From: Qipengyuania sp.
GTDB lineage: Bacteria; Pseudomonadota; Alphaproteobacteria; Sphingomonadales; Sphingomonadaceae
NCBI GenBank assembly: GCA_019745075.1
Contig: JAIETR010000005.1
Coordinates: 1 to 64,000, forward strand
DNA length: 64,000 nt
Direction of reading: 5' to 3'
Shown here: positions 43,058 through 52,040 of the stretch, in pieces
Position numbering within the stretch: the stretch's first letter is position 1
Layout: each line of letters starts with the position of its first letter
Made by a program: the position numbers and the translations under genes
Notes under the pieces: model-generated
The model's database searches: none
The model's input: the letters and a program-made list of their open reading frames with translations, nothing else
What the model was told of the DNA's origin: nothing

Positions 43058-43165
43058 CAAATAGGGCAGTCCCCAATTCAAATAGGGACAGTCCCTAATT
43101 AGCCGATACCGGCGGACGCGCCGCCGACGGCATTTTCCCGCTAATTGGGGACTGTCCCTAATTAG
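43058..43165. repeat. REP cluster 5, between the two terminase genes
   Basis: Three REP cores: 43059-43078 (imperfect, one base short), 43080-43100 and 43143-43163. It occupies almost the entire gap between the terminase genes. Confidence 0.92.
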
Positions 43166-43176
43166 CCCTGACTAGC

Positions 43177-43740
43177 CTAGTCAGCGCGGTTGGCGCTGCT
43201 AGCGGGTTCCTTGTCCGCGTGCCGGCCCATCCACTCGCGGTGATCGGCCAGGCGGTCGAAGGTCTCCGCCACTTTCCGCCGCAGCTCCTCCTCGTCGGCG
43301 ATCGCGGGACGAGCCTCGCGCGCGGCGCGGATGACGGCGACACGCCGGGCGTGCAGGGCGAGTAGGTTCATACCGAGTTTGTTCGAGACCTCGCGCAGCT
43401 TCACCACCTCGCCGCGCGGGCTCATCACCTCGCGGATATAGCCCTCCTGCGCCCGCTGGAGCAGCGTCGCTTCGAGCAGCGCGTAGCCATGCTCCAGCGC
43501 GGAATCCCATTCCCGCGCGAAAAGCTCGTCGCGCCGGCGCAGATAGTACAGCCCGGCCTCGCTCATTCCCGTCTCGCTCAACGCCAGCCTGACGTTGCAG
43601 GTTTGGGCCAGCGTGGCGAGGAATGTCTCGCGGCGCGCGGGCGTCCAGGCATGCTCGCGCTGCCTGCGCTGCTGGATCCCGCCGTTGCACCGCTGCGCGA
43701 TGCCGGCAGCCGGCGCGCGATCGGCCTTGCGCGTGCTCAT
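43177..43740 (-). CDS. Putative small terminase / DNA-packaging helper
   Basis: A 187-residue helical protein with a helix-turn-helix-like segment (RETFLATLAQTCNVRLALSETGMSEAGLYYLRRRDELFAREWDSAL). Proteins of this kind sit directly before the large terminase in sphingomonad GTA/prophage clusters, so a DNA-recognition role in packaging is likely. The start at 43740 (MSTRKADRAPAAG) is chosen. A REP cluster separates it from the large subunit. Confidence 0.72.
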   Translation of the reverse strand: MSTRKADRAPAAGIAQRCNGGIQQRRQREHAWTPARRETFLATLAQTCNVRLALSETGMSEAGLYYLRRRDELFAREWDSALEHGYALLEATLLQRAQEGYIREVMSPRGEVVKLREVSNKLGMNLLALHARRVAVIRAAREARPAIADEEELRRKVAETFDRLADHREWMGRHADKEPASSANRAD

Positions 43741-43875
43741 GATGCGGACCTCCATGCAAAAGGGGCCGCGCGGTGCATGCGCCGCGGGCCCCATCCGGAT
43801 TTTTCGACGATGGCGGCGTTGTATCCGATCAGCGTCACGCTGTCAAGACATTTTTACCATATAGGTTCAAACCGC

Positions 43876-43936
43876 CGAATAGGGAAAGTCATTTGCCAAA
43901 TAGGGACAGTCCCCATTTGCTCAACTGTCCCTAACG
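43876..43936. repeat. REP cluster 6, degenerate
   Basis: One good core at 43898-43918 (AAATAGGGAC / GTCCCCATTT), flanked by partial copies at 43877-43894 and 43924-43936. It lies just downstream of the RAYT gene. Confidence 0.8.
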
Positions 43937-43965
43937 ACGCGCGGCGCCCCTGCGAGGACGGTCGA

Positions 43966-44631
43966 TCATGCCGCGCTCGGCTTGCGGCCACGCCGCGCCG
44001 GGGCCAGCCGTCGCCCCAGCATCGCGGCGAGCGCGTCGCGCCATTCCGCCGGGCCGAGCGGATAGCCCGACCGCCCGGCCCGCTCCACTTCGTCCGCTTC
44101 GTCCGCCGCTTCCAGCCCGCGCGCGAGCATGGCCCGCCAGTTCGCAATGTGCTTGCCGAGCCCGCCGATGTCGGTGAGGCCGTCCGCCGCTCCGGTGACA
44201 TGCGCTCGCGCGCTCGACCACGGCCAGTCCTCGGCCCGCGCCACCAGCCCGGCCTTCACCGGATTGTTTTCGATGTATCTCGCGGCGACGTACAGATGGC
44301 CGTCGGCCATCGGGTAGCTGGCGAAGCGGCCCTGGAAGAGATGGCCGCCGAGCCCCTGCGCGGCATTGACGCGCTGCGAATAGACGGTGTGCGCCGCGGC
44401 CAGCGTCGCACGCAGCCCGTCCGCGGTTTCCGGCACCAGGATCAGGTGAACGTGATTGTCCATCAGGCACCAGGCCAGGCAGCGAGTGCGATGGCGCCGG
44501 CAGTAGAGGGCGACGAGATCGCGGTAAGCGCGGCGGTCGGCGTCGCAAAAGAAGATCGGCTGGCGGCGATTGCCGCGCTGGGTGACATGATGCGCCAGAC
44601 CCGGCACGACGATCCTCGATCCGCGTGGCAT
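43966..44631 (-). CDS. rayT: REP-associated tyrosine transposase (RAYT, HUH Y1 family)
   Basis: A 221-residue Y1-transposase-like protein. Seen: GLAHHVTQRGNRRQPIFF near the N-terminus, the HUH motif MDNHVHLILV (His60 and His62), LFQGRFASY, and ARYIENNPVKAGLV with the conserved Tyr119. RAYTs bind and nick REP sequences as single strands and are thought to spread them. The ATG at 44631 has GGGGAGGGG upstream. REP copies of the same sequence flank the gene at 43898 and 44649, and about a dozen more lie within 8 kb. Confidence 0.93.
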   Translation of the reverse strand: MPRGSRIVVPGLAHHVTQRGNRRQPIFFCDADRRAYRDLVALYCRRHRTRCLAWCLMDNHVHLILVPETADGLRATLAAAHTVYSQRVNAAQGLGGHLFQGRFASYPMADGHLYVAARYIENNPVKAGLVARAEDWPWSSARAHVTGAADGLTDIGGLGKHIANWRAMLARGLEAADEADEVERAGRSGYPLGPAEWRDALAAMLGRRLAPARRGRKPSAA

Positions 44632-44647
44632 GGCCCCTCCCCCGCGC

Positions 44648-44744
44648 CAATTAGGGACAGTCCCTAATTCCGGGGCGGTCCTAAGGTCCGAACCGCCCGA
44701 TGGCAAGCGAATTGACCGCTAATTAGGGACTGTCCCTAATTAGC
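44648..44744. repeat. REP doublet 7
   Basis: REP cores at 44649-44669 and 44721-44741, 51 nt apart. The spacer has its own GGGCGGT/ACCGCCC stem. The doublet lies upstream of the RAYT gene and at the 3' end of the carotenoid oxygenase remnant. Confidence 0.92.
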
Positions 44745-45566
44745 GGTCACGCCGCCAGGCCCCGCCGAAGCGCAGGCGGATCGGCACCTGGACCGTCGCG
44801 ATCGGTCCCTTTTCGATCTCGAGCGCGTCGAACAGCAGCAGGTCGCTTCTGTGCTCGGCGAGGCGGTTGCAGACCTGGACGATCCAGCCGTCGCCCTCGG
44901 GCGCGTCACGCCCACGCGGGATGAAGCAGGGTTCCCGCAGGGTCGAGGTCGGGCCTACCCACCAGCGGTGTTCCGCGCCCGTCTCCAGATCCTTGAGGAA
45001 CAGGCAGTTCATCGGCGCCCCGCCCACGCTGCCGCCGACTTCCTCGACCGGGCGCCGGAAATCGACCTCCAGCCCCCAGGTATAACGGTTCCTGCGCCCG
45101 CCGAAGTTCTCGTAGCCGACGGTCTCCATCGTGGCGGGGTCCATCGCCAGCGCCGGCTGTCTTCCTTCAGGGCCCACGGCTTGCCGCCGAACAGCCAGGC
45201 GTCGGTGTTGGCGGTGCCGCGGATCCGGCCCTTCACCGCCGGGTCGTCGGTGAGCGGGTTGCGGTAGGCGCCGAACAGGCCCTTGCCCGCCGCGTTCTCG
45301 AGCTTCCACTTGTCGGTGCGCGCCCAGCGCTGGCGGAAGTCGCAGCGCCCGTCGTGAAAATGGAAACGGCCGATCATGCCGTCGCCGTTGAAGGAAATAT
45401 CGTCGCCCAGGCGCGGCGGGAATTGCGGATCGGGCTGGACGCGGTAGAACGCTTCGTCGAGTTCGCGGGGGATTTCACCTTCATGCGCCAGATCGGCGAT
45501 GTCGGCCTCGATCCGACTCGGCGTGTTGAAACCGGTGAAAGCAGGGGTCTGCGGAAAGGTCGCCAT
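44740..45566 (-). pseudogene. Carotenoid/lignostilbene dioxygenase family, internally deleted and frameshifted
   Basis: The N-terminal part ([14 protein letters not shown]...[20 protein letters not shown]...[22 protein letters not shown]) is one frame. After a one-base loss near 45160 it continues [20 protein letters not shown] and jumps to the C-terminal third ([16 protein letters not shown]...IPRGRDAPEGDGWIVQVCNRLAEHRSDLLLFDA). About 275 residues remain of an expected 480-500; the middle, with most iron-binding histidines, is gone. Relatives include lignostilbene dioxygenases of lignin catabolism. The 3' end is cut by REP doublet 7. It is divergent from the MarR gene. Confidence 0.85.
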
Positions 45567-45588
45567 TGCATCCGTCCCCGAATCTGAT

Positions 45589-45605
45589 TGTATGTGCCGC
45601 AAACA
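45589..45605. promoter_or_regulatory. Imperfect 17-bp operator upstream of marR
   Basis: TGTATGT-GCC-GCAAACA matches the island palindrome with weaker symmetry. It lies 20 nt before the MarR start, as expected for autoregulation. Confidence 0.6.
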
Positions 45606-45624
45606 ATCGCGCGAGAGGACGGCG

Positions 45625-46098
45625 ATGACAAGGCCGAAAGAGTTCCTGGTGCCGACCACCCCGCATGTCGAGGGTGACGAGGACATCGGAGAGATCCGCG
45701 ATATCGTCGGCTTCCACATCCGGCTGGCGCACGGGGCGGTTTACCGGCATTTCACCGACAGCTTCGCCGATCTCGAACTGACGCAGAAGCAGGTGTCGGT
45801 GCTGTGGCTGGTGGGCGATCATCCCGACATCGCGCAGACCGATCTCGCCAAGCGCATGCGGATGGACCGGGCGACCACGATGGCGATCGTCAACCGGTTG
45901 GAAGCGCGCGATTACCTGGTGCGCGGCCCCTCCGCGTCGGATCGCCGCAAGCAGACCCTGAACCTGACCAAAGCCGGGCGCGAAGCGCTGGTGGTGGCCA
46001 AGCAGGCGATTCGCAGCCACGAGGAATGGCTGAAGAGCCGCTTCAGCGAGGGGGAGGTCGCCCTGCTGATCGAGATGCTGAGCCGGATACACGAATAA
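45625..46098 (+). CDS. MarR-family transcriptional regulator
   Basis: 157 residues with a MarR winged helix: [69 protein letters not shown]. Such proteins bind palindromic operators as dimers and usually release on binding an aromatic ligand. It is the only transcription factor gene seen between 27 and 62 kb, so it is the best candidate reader of the TGTAwGy palindromes. In SYK-6 a MarR protein (DesR) controls O-demethylase genes. GAGAGGA precedes the ATG. It is followed 24 nt later by the MFS transporter. Confidence 0.9.
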   Translation: MTRPKEFLVPTTPHVEGDEDIGEIRDIVGFHIRLAHGAVYRHFTDSFADLELTQKQVSVLWLVGDHPDIAQTDLAKRMRMDRATTMAIVNRLEARDYLVRGPSASDRRKQTLNLTKAGREALVVAKQAIRSHEEWLKSRFSEGEVALLIEMLSRIHE

Positions 46099-46122
46099 CA
46101 CGCCCGGCAACGGGTCGAGAGG

Positions 46123-47481
46123 ATGGACATGGCCGAAACTCCGCACCGCGACCCGCGCGCGCTGATCGACGATACGCCGATGGGCTGGCGGCAATATCTG
46201 GTCGTCGTCATCATGGTGGCGCTCAATGCGCTCGACGGCTTCGACGTGCTGTCGAGCGCTTTCGCCGCGCCGGGCATTTCGGCGGAATGGGGCGTCCCGC
46301 GCGAGGCTCTGGGAATCGTGCTCTCCGCCGAGCTCGTCGGCATGGGCTTCGGCTCGCTGCTGTTCGGCGGGATGGCCGACAAGCTCGGTCGCAAGCCGAC
46401 GATGCTCGCCTGCCTGGCGGCGATGGCGGTCGGCATGTATCTGGCCCACGCGGCGGGCGGGGTCACCCAGCTGACCGGCTGGCGTTTCATGACCGGCCTG
46501 GGCATCGGCGGAATGCTCGCGGCGACCAACGCCGTCACCGCCGAATCGACCAGCAAGGCCGGGCGCAGCGTGTCGATGGCGCTCTATGTCATCGGCTATC
46601 CGCTCGGCGGGGTGATCGGCGGCTTCGCGGCGCAGACCTGGCTGCTCCAGCTCTATGACTGGCGCGCGGTGTTCCTGTTCGGCGCGGTGGCCACTGCCGC
46701 GATGATCCCGCTGGTCATGCTCGTCGTGCCCGAGAGCGCGGCGTTCCTGGACGCCACCCGGCCCAGAGGCGCGCTGGAGAAGACGAACCGAACGCTCGCC
46801 GCGTTCGGCAAGCCTCCGGTCGATGCGCTTCCCCCGCTCGACGAGGCCGCGCCGAAGCCGAGGGTCTGGGAAATCCTCTCGAACCCGCGGCTGCGCCCGG
46901 TCACGCTGCTGCTCGCCTTCGGCTACATGTTCCACACCATCACCTTCTATTACATCCTCAAATGGGCGGTGAAGATCGTGGCCGATTATCCGCCCGGCTA
47001 TTCGCAGCCCGACGCGGCGAGCGTGCTGACCTTCGCCAATATCGGCGGCGCCATCGGCGGCCTGCTGTTCGGTATCCTGATGAAGCGCTGGAGCATCAAG
47101 GGGCCGACCGTGGCCATGCTGCTGCTCGGCATCGGCGCGGTGACCGCGTTCGGCGTGGGGTTCGACAGCCTGTGGGGCTGGCGGGCGGCGGCGATCGTGG
47201 CGATGTTCTTCACCAACGCCGCGATCGTGGGCTATTACGCGGCCTTCGCGGTCGGCTTCCCGGCGCATGCGCGGGGCACCGGAACCGGCTTCGTGCTCGG
47301 CGTCGGACGCCTGGGGGCGGCCGGATCGCCGATCATCGCGGGCTTTCTGTTCAAGACCTTCGGGGACGAGGCGCTGCTGCCGGTATCGTTTCTGATGTCG
47401 CTCGGATCGGCGGCCGCGCTGGTGCTGTTCCTGCTGCTGCCGATGCGCGATGGCGATGCGGAACGCGGCGCCGCGTCCTAA
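46123..47481 (+). CDS. MFS transporter of the aromatic acid:H+ symporter (AAHS) type
   Basis: 452 residues with about 12 membrane segments. The MFS loop GGMADKLGRKPT is present, as is the AAHS-type N-terminal DGFDVLSSAFAAPGISAEWG, whose Asp is conserved in PcaK/BenK/VanK proteins. It probably imports an aromatic acid such as vanillate, ferulate or protocatechuate. It follows marR in the same direction. Its stop overlaps the convergent acyl-CoA synthetase stop by 4 nt. Confidence 0.9.
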   Translation: MDMAETPHRDPRALIDDTPMGWRQYLVVVIMVALNALDGFDVLSSAFAAPGISAEWGVPREALGIVLSAELVGMGFGSLLFGGMADKLGRKPTMLACLAAMAVGMYLAHAAGGVTQLTGWRFMTGLGIGGMLAATNAVTAESTSKAGRSVSMALYVIGYPLGGVIGGFAAQTWLLQLYDWRAVFLFGAVATAAMIPLVMLVVPESAAFLDATRPRGALEKTNRTLAAFGKPPVDALPPLDEAAPKPRVWEILSNPRLRPVTLLLAFGYMFHTITFYYILKWAVKIVADYPPGYSQPDAASVLTFANIGGAIGGLLFGILMKRWSIKGPTVAMLLLGIGAVTAFGVGFDSLWGWRAAAIVAMFFTNAAIVGYYAAFAVGFPAHARGTGTGFVLGVGRLGAAGSPIIAGFLFKTFGDEALLPVSFLMSLGSAAALVLFLLLPMRDGDAERGAAS

Positions 47482-48971
47482 AGCCCCATTTCCTCCAGCG
47501 CCCGCGCGCGCAGGAGGTGCTTCTGCACCTTGCCAGAAGCGGTGCGCGGGATGGGGCTGCCGATCACCGCGCTCCTGGGCACCTTGAACCTGGCGAGCCG
47601 TGCGGTGCAATGCGCGATCACCTGCTCGCCGGTCAGCGCGCAGCCGGGGGCGAGATTGACATAGGCCCGGCCGACCTCGCCCCAGCGCGCGTCGGGCACG
47701 CCGACGACCGCCGCCTCGGCCACCTCGGGCATCTCGGCGAGCACCGCCTCGACCTCGGCCGGATAGACGTTCTCGCCGCCGGAGATGTACATGTCCTTCT
47801 TGCGGTCGACGATGAAATGATAGCCTTCCTCGTCGCGCATCGCGGCGTCGCCGGTATGGAACCAGCCGTCGCGGAATGCATCGGCGGTCAGTTCGGGCTG
47901 CTCCCAATAACCCATCGCCACGCTCGGCCCCGCGATCAGCAGCTCGCCCTGCTCGCCGGGGCCGAGTTCGCGCCCTTCGTCGTCGACCACCTTGGCCCGC
48001 ACGGTCATCAGCGGCAGCCCGCAGCTTCCGGCATGGGCAAGCATCGTTTCGAGATCGAAAGGGGGAATGGCGAAATTGCTCCCGGTTTCGGACATGCCGA
48101 AGCCCTCCGAAATCCGCACCCCGGCGCGCAGGTAGCGTTCGGACTGGGCCTTGGGATTCGGCGCGCCGCCGATCGCCCAGGCGACGATCTTGGCCAGCTT
48201 CCCGGTATCGAACTCGGGCCGCTGCCACAGCGTCGCCGCCATCTGCGGGACCGAGAAATAATGCGTCACGCCGAGCGAAGGGTCGGTCATCCGCGCCAGC
48301 GTCGCTTCCGGATCGAAGCCCTCCGAGATCAACACCGTTCCGCCCGCCAGCAACGGCGTGCGCGTGGCGGCTTGCAGGCCCGCGGTGTGGAACAGCGGCA
48401 TGTCGCACAGGAAGGTGCTGTCCGGCCCCACCCCATTGCCGTGGATGAGATTGGTGCACCCCCAGAAGACATTGCGCTCCGACAGCATCACACCCTTGGG
48501 CCGCCCGCTGGTGCCCGAGGTGTAGAGCAGCGTGCTCACCGCCTCGACATCGCGCCGGGCCGTCACCGGCGGGACATCGCCATCGCCGCCGAGCCCGAGC
48601 ATCTCGGCGGTGTCGAGCGTGCGCGGCGCGTTGCCGGGCGGAGCGAAGCCCGGCTGGCGGAACAACAGCTCCGGGCGCGCATCGGCGACCAGCGCCTCGA
48701 GCTCGGGCAGTGCCAGCCGCCAGTTGAGCGGCATGAAGATCGCGCCCGCGCGGACGCAGCCAAGCTGCAGCACCACCATCTCGGCGCTGTTCTTCGACAG
48801 CACCGCGATCCGCTCTCCGCTGGCCGGACCGAACTCGCGCGCGAGCCACGCCGCCAGCCGGTCGACCGCGCGGTCGAGCTGGGCATAGCTCCAGCGCCGC
48901 CCGCTGGCGAGGTCCACCACCGCGAGGCGAGCGGGCATCGATTTCGCATAGGTGGCAACCGAATCGAGCAT
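47478..48971 (-). CDS. AMP-forming acyl-CoA synthetase, probably feruloyl-CoA synthetase
   Basis: A 497-residue ANL-family ligase. Seen: the P-loop LLYTSGTSGRPKG (residues 148-160), GFGMSETGSNF, the hinge DGWFHTGDAAMRDEEGYHFIVDRKKDMYISGGENVYPAEVE, and the C-terminal catalytic Lys in PRTASGKVQK. It would activate a hydroxycinnamate with ATP and CoA. The pairing 12 nt after a feruloyl-CoA hydratase-lyase gene makes ferulate or p-coumarate the likely substrate. Sphingobium SYK-6 uses a different type of FerA, so this would be the Pseudomonas Fcs-like solution. Confidence 0.85.
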   Translation of the reverse strand: MLDSVATYAKSMPARLAVVDLASGRRWSYAQLDRAVDRLAAWLAREFGPASGERIAVLSKNSAEMVVLQLGCVRAGAIFMPLNWRLALPELEALVADARPELLFRQPGFAPPGNAPRTLDTAEMLGLGGDGDVPPVTARRDVEAVSTLLYTSGTSGRPKGVMLSERNVFWGCTNLIHGNGVGPDSTFLCDMPLFHTAGLQAATRTPLLAGGTVLISEGFDPEATLARMTDPSLGVTHYFSVPQMAATLWQRPEFDTGKLAKIVAWAIGGAPNPKAQSERYLRAGVRISEGFGMSETGSNFAIPPFDLETMLAHAGSCGLPLMTVRAKVVDDEGRELGPGEQGELLIAGPSVAMGYWEQPELTADAFRDGWFHTGDAAMRDEEGYHFIVDRKKDMYISGGENVYPAEVEAVLAEMPEVAEAAVVGVPDARWGEVGRAYVNLAPGCALTGEQVIAHCTARLARFKVPRSAVIGSPIPRTASGKVQKHLLRARALEEMGL

Positions 48972-48983
48972 CGACGAACCTTC

Positions 48984-49823
48984 TCAGCGCTCGATCTTGC
49001 TGGTGTCGAAGGCGCCCAGCCCCGGCTTGAAGCTCTTCTCGTCGAGGAACTGGCGCGTCGCCTCCTTGCGCGCCGCCACCCCGCCGAAGCTGTGGAGCGC
49101 CTCCTGCGCGCGGATCAGATAATCCTCGGCATTGGCATAGGTCATCTCGGTCATGCGGCGCACCGCCCATTTGGTGGCGCGCAGCGTGTTCGGATCCTTC
49201 TTGAGCAGCGCCGCGGCGATCTCGCCGACCCGGGCCTCGAGCTGCCCGGCGGGCACCGCCTCGGTCACCAGCCCCTGCGCCTCGGCCTGCTTGCCGCTCA
49301 GATTCTCGCCCATCATCGCGTGATAGACCGCCTTCCTCAGCGGCATCAGGTCGGCCACCACCTTGCTCGCTCCGCCGCCGGGCAGGATGCCCCAGTTGAT
49401 CTCGCTGAGGCCGAACTGCGCGTCCTCCGCCGCGATCGCGATGTCGCAGGCGAACAGCGGGCCATAGCCGCCGCCGAAGCACCAGCCGTGGACCATCGCG
49501 ATGGTCGGCTTCTCGTACCAGCGCAGCCGCTCCCACCAGCTATAGGCCTCGCGCTGCGCCTTGCGCACGGCGTGCAGCCCCTCCTCCTCGGTGGCGCGGA
49601 AATATTCGCGCAGGTCCATGCCCGCCGACCAGGCCTCGCCCTCGCCCGCCAACACCAGCACGCCGACATCCTCGCGGAACTCCAGGCTCTCGATCACGCG
49701 CAGCATCTGGCGATTGAGCCCGGGGCTCATGCAATTGCGCTTCTCGGGCCGGTTGAACCGCACCCAGGCGATCCTATCCTTGACCTCGACGGCCACGGTG
49801 TCTTCTTCGGCGCGGTCGCTCAT
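48984..49823 (-). CDS. Feruloyl-CoA / p-hydroxycinnamoyl-CoA hydratase-lyase
   Basis: A 279-residue crotonase-fold enzyme that converts feruloyl-CoA to vanillin and acetyl-CoA. Features of this subgroup: NRPEKRNCMSPGLNRQM, WSAGMDLREYF (oxyanion hole), RWYEKPTIAMVHGWCFGGGYGPLFACDIAIAAEDAQFGLSEINWGI with the key Glu (residue 141). The position of the Ser in Pseudomonas HCHL (FSPL) is Gly here (YGPL). It is the first gene of a leftward pair with the synthetase, divergent from the GST gene across the operator at 49861. Confidence 0.9.
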   Translation of the reverse strand: MSDRAEEDTVAVEVKDRIAWVRFNRPEKRNCMSPGLNRQMLRVIESLEFREDVGVLVLAGEGEAWSAGMDLREYFRATEEEGLHAVRKAQREAYSWWERLRWYEKPTIAMVHGWCFGGGYGPLFACDIAIAAEDAQFGLSEINWGILPGGGASKVVADLMPLRKAVYHAMMGENLSGKQAEAQGLVTEAVPAGQLEARVGEIAAALLKKDPNTLRATKWAVRRMTEMTYANAEDYLIRAQEALHSFGGVAARKEATRQFLDEKSFKPGLGAFDTSKIER

Positions 49824-49860
49824 GACTGTCCCTTCCCTCTCGCCTATGCCCTCGCCAAAC

Positions 49861-49877
49861 CGTATGCGACACTTACA
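49861..49877. promoter_or_regulatory. 17-bp operator-like palindrome between hydratase-lyase and GST genes
   Basis: CGTATGC-GAC-ACTTACA, a weaker member of the TGTAwGy-N3-rCwTACA family. The right half is perfect and the left half has one change from the 38526 site. Confidence 0.6.
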
Positions 49878-49901
49878 ATTCTAGCAAGCAGGATGACCCA
49901 C

Positions 49902-50810
49902 ATGGCCGACGCCCCCGATGCCGCGATGAACCAGCCCGCCGGCTATGTCCCGCCCAGGGTGTGGACCTGGGACCAGCCGAGCGGCGGCGCCTTCGCCAAT
50001 ATCAACCGGCCGGTCGGCGGCGCGACGCATGACAGGAACCTGCCGGTCGGCGATCATCCCATCCAGCTTTATTCGATGGGCACGCCCAACGGAGTCAAGG
50101 TCACCATCCTCCTCGAGGAGCTGCTGGCGGCTGGCCATTCGGGCGCGGAATACGACGCCTGGATGATCGAGATCGGCAAGGGCGACCAGTTCGGCAGCGG
50201 TTTCGTGGCGGTCAATCCCAACTCCAAGATTCCCGCGATGGTCGATCGCTCGATCGACCCGCCGGTGAATCTGTTCGAATCGGGCTCGATGATGCTCTAT
50301 CTGGCCGAGAAGTTCGGCGCCTTTCTCCCCACGGAGGTTCACGCCCGCGCCGCCACCGTCAACTGGCTGATGTGGCAGATGGGCAGCGCGCCTTTCGTGG
50401 GCGGCGGCTTCGGCCATTTCTTCGCCTATGCCCCGTTCAAGATCGAATATGCGATCAACCGCTATGCGATGGAGACCAAGCGCCAGCTCCATGTCCTCGA
50501 CACCCAGCTCGCGACGAACGAATATGTCGCGGGCGGCGCGTACACGATCGCCGACATGGCGGTCTGGCCGTGGTACGGCTCGATCGCCAGGGAAGCCTAT
50601 GGCGCGCAGGAGTTCCTGGGGGTCGACGAGTATAAGAACCTGATGCGCTGGGTCGAGCAGGTCGGCGCCCGCGAGGCGGTCAAGCGCGGCCGCATGGTCA
50701 ACCGCACCTTCGGCAGCCCCGAGACCCAGCTGCGCGAGCGCCACTCCGCCAGGGACTTCGAGATCAACCGCGAGGACATGGTCGAGGCGCGAGGAGGCGA
50801 GCGCGTCTAA
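49902..50810 (+). CDS. Nu-class glutathione S-transferase (YghU-like), possible lignin beta-etherase partner
   Basis: 302 residues. A long N-terminal arm is followed by a thioredoxin-fold GSH domain (IQLYSMGTPNGVKVTILLEELLAAG with the TxNGxKV motif of the YghU/nu group; VNPNSKIPAMVDR; FESGSMMLYLAEKFG) and a helical domain. Nu-class GSTs of Novosphingobium act in glutathione-dependent beta-O-4 ether breakdown, so a similar role fits here. ATG at 49902 is preferred to 49893 because AGG lies at a normal distance upstream. Confidence 0.85.
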   Translation: MADAPDAAMNQPAGYVPPRVWTWDQPSGGAFANINRPVGGATHDRNLPVGDHPIQLYSMGTPNGVKVTILLEELLAAGHSGAEYDAWMIEIGKGDQFGSGFVAVNPNSKIPAMVDRSIDPPVNLFESGSMMLYLAEKFGAFLPTEVHARAATVNWLMWQMGSAPFVGGGFGHFFAYAPFKIEYAINRYAMETKRQLHVLDTQLATNEYVAGGAYTIADMAVWPWYGSIAREAYGAQEFLGVDEYKNLMRWVEQVGAREAVKRGRMVNRTFGSPETQLRERHSARDFEINREDMVEARGGERV

Positions 50811-51943
50811 CCGAGGCGCGCGCCCGCGATATCCGCCCCTTCGCGCAGGCTGCGCAGCTTCTTCCAGGTCACCTCCGGGTCGATCTTGCCGTAACCGGCG
50901 AAGGTGCCGAAGCCGCAGTCGGTGCTGGCGATCACCCGCTCGGGGCCGACGATCGCGGCGAAGCGCTCGATACGCTGGGCGATCAGTTCGGGATGTTCGA
51001 CATAGTTCGAGCAGGTGTCGATCATGCCCGGCGCGAGGATCTTGTCCTCGGGAAGGTCCGCGTCGCGCCAGACGGTCCATTCGTGTTCGTGGCGCGGGTT
51101 GGCGCTCTCGAACAGGATGGTCGCCGGACGCGCCTTGAGAACGGCGCCGAGGATCCTGGCGAGATCGATGTCGCAGTCATGCGGCCCTTCGTAATTGCCC
51201 CAGCAGATGTGCATCCGCATTCGCTCGGGCGGGATGTTGGCGGTCGCTTCGTTGAGCGCGGCGACATTCGCCTCGGCAAGCGCGAGGAATTCGGCGTCGG
51301 ACAAGTCCTGGAAGCCGGTGTGGCGGCTCATCGCGAGGTCGGGACAGTCGAGCTGGAGGAAGAACCCGGCCGCGACGATCGCTTCGTATTCGGGGCGCAT
51401 CGCCGCAGCGAGATCGGCGAGATAGGCCTCCTGCGTCGGGTAGTGGCGATTGAGCTGGAAGGCGCTGACGAGGCCGGGCGAAGCGGCGTTCATGAAAGCC
51501 TCGGTGTCGGGCTTGGCGTGCTTCGCCAGCGCGGCCGCGAAGCGGCGGATGTCGTCGCGGAGCGGCTCGAGCGTCACCAGCTCGACCTTGTCCACGCAGC
51601 TCGCGCGGACGAAATCCTGGCTGCCCATGATCGCCGCGAGCTTGCCGGCGAGGCCCGGATGCGCGGCCAGATCCATGGCGGGTTTGCGGTCGACATGGCC
51701 GCCGAAGCCCGAAAGGCGCTCGATCACATAGGTCGAATAGCCGATCTTGCCGATCTCGCCGTCGCTGACGATGTCGACCCCCGCCTCGATCTGGCGCCTT
51801 ACCGCCTCGTCCACGGCATCGCTGACCAGCCGGTCGAATTCCCCGGTATCGTATGGCTCGCCCTTGTCGCGCGCTCCCAGCAGCGGCACCAGCTCGTCGC
51901 CGCGCGGCAGCGAGCCGACATGCGTGGTCCGAATGCGCCCCAT
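50807..51943 (-). CDS. Cobalamin-independent methionine synthase-like protein (MetE C-terminal domain type)
   Basis: A 378-residue single barrel related to the catalytic half of MetE. It opens RIRTTHVGSLPRGDEL. The zinc set is complete: His and Cys in MHICWGN, Glu in ILFESANPRHEHEW, Cys in ASTDCGFGTF. It lacks the N-terminal MetE domain, as in short core-MetE/Mes proteins. It could pass methyl groups from 5-methyl-THF, or another donor, to homocysteine. It is divergent from the second LigM-type gene across the operator at 51969, so it fits a methyl-disposal role. Confidence 0.85.
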   Translation of the reverse strand: MGRIRTTHVGSLPRGDELVPLLGARDKGEPYDTGEFDRLVSDAVDEAVRRQIEAGVDIVSDGEIGKIGYSTYVIERLSGFGGHVDRKPAMDLAAHPGLAGKLAAIMGSQDFVRASCVDKVELVTLEPLRDDIRRFAAALAKHAKPDTEAFMNAASPGLVSAFQLNRHYPTQEAYLADLAAAMRPEYEAIVAAGFFLQLDCPDLAMSRHTGFQDLSDAEFLALAEANVAALNEATANIPPERMRMHICWGNYEGPHDCDIDLARILGAVLKARPATILFESANPRHEHEWTVWRDADLPEDKILAPGMIDTCSNYVEHPELIAQRIERFAAIVGPERVIASTDCGFGTFAGYGKIDPEVTWKKLRSLREGADIAGARLG

Positions 51944-51967
51944 GGCCCCCAATTCCCCTCTTGCATT

Positions 51968-51995
51968 TTGTAAGTGTTGCTTACAAACTTAGCGC
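51968..51995 (+). promoter_or_regulatory. Promoter with 17-bp operator upstream of the second ligM-type gene
   Basis: TGTAAGT-GTT-GCTTACA (51969-51985) overlaps TTGTAA (51968-51973), with TAGCGC 16 bp downstream. The geometry is the same as at 31403, with the operator covering the -35 box. Confidence 0.7.
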
Positions 51996-52040
51996 GATGA
52001 TTGCGGGCCGGCAAGCGGCCGCGAGGGAGAGACCGACAGC

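Noticed and set aside
41763-43740. Prophage
   Set aside because: Only two packaging genes are present. There is no integrase, attachment site, capsid or tail gene.
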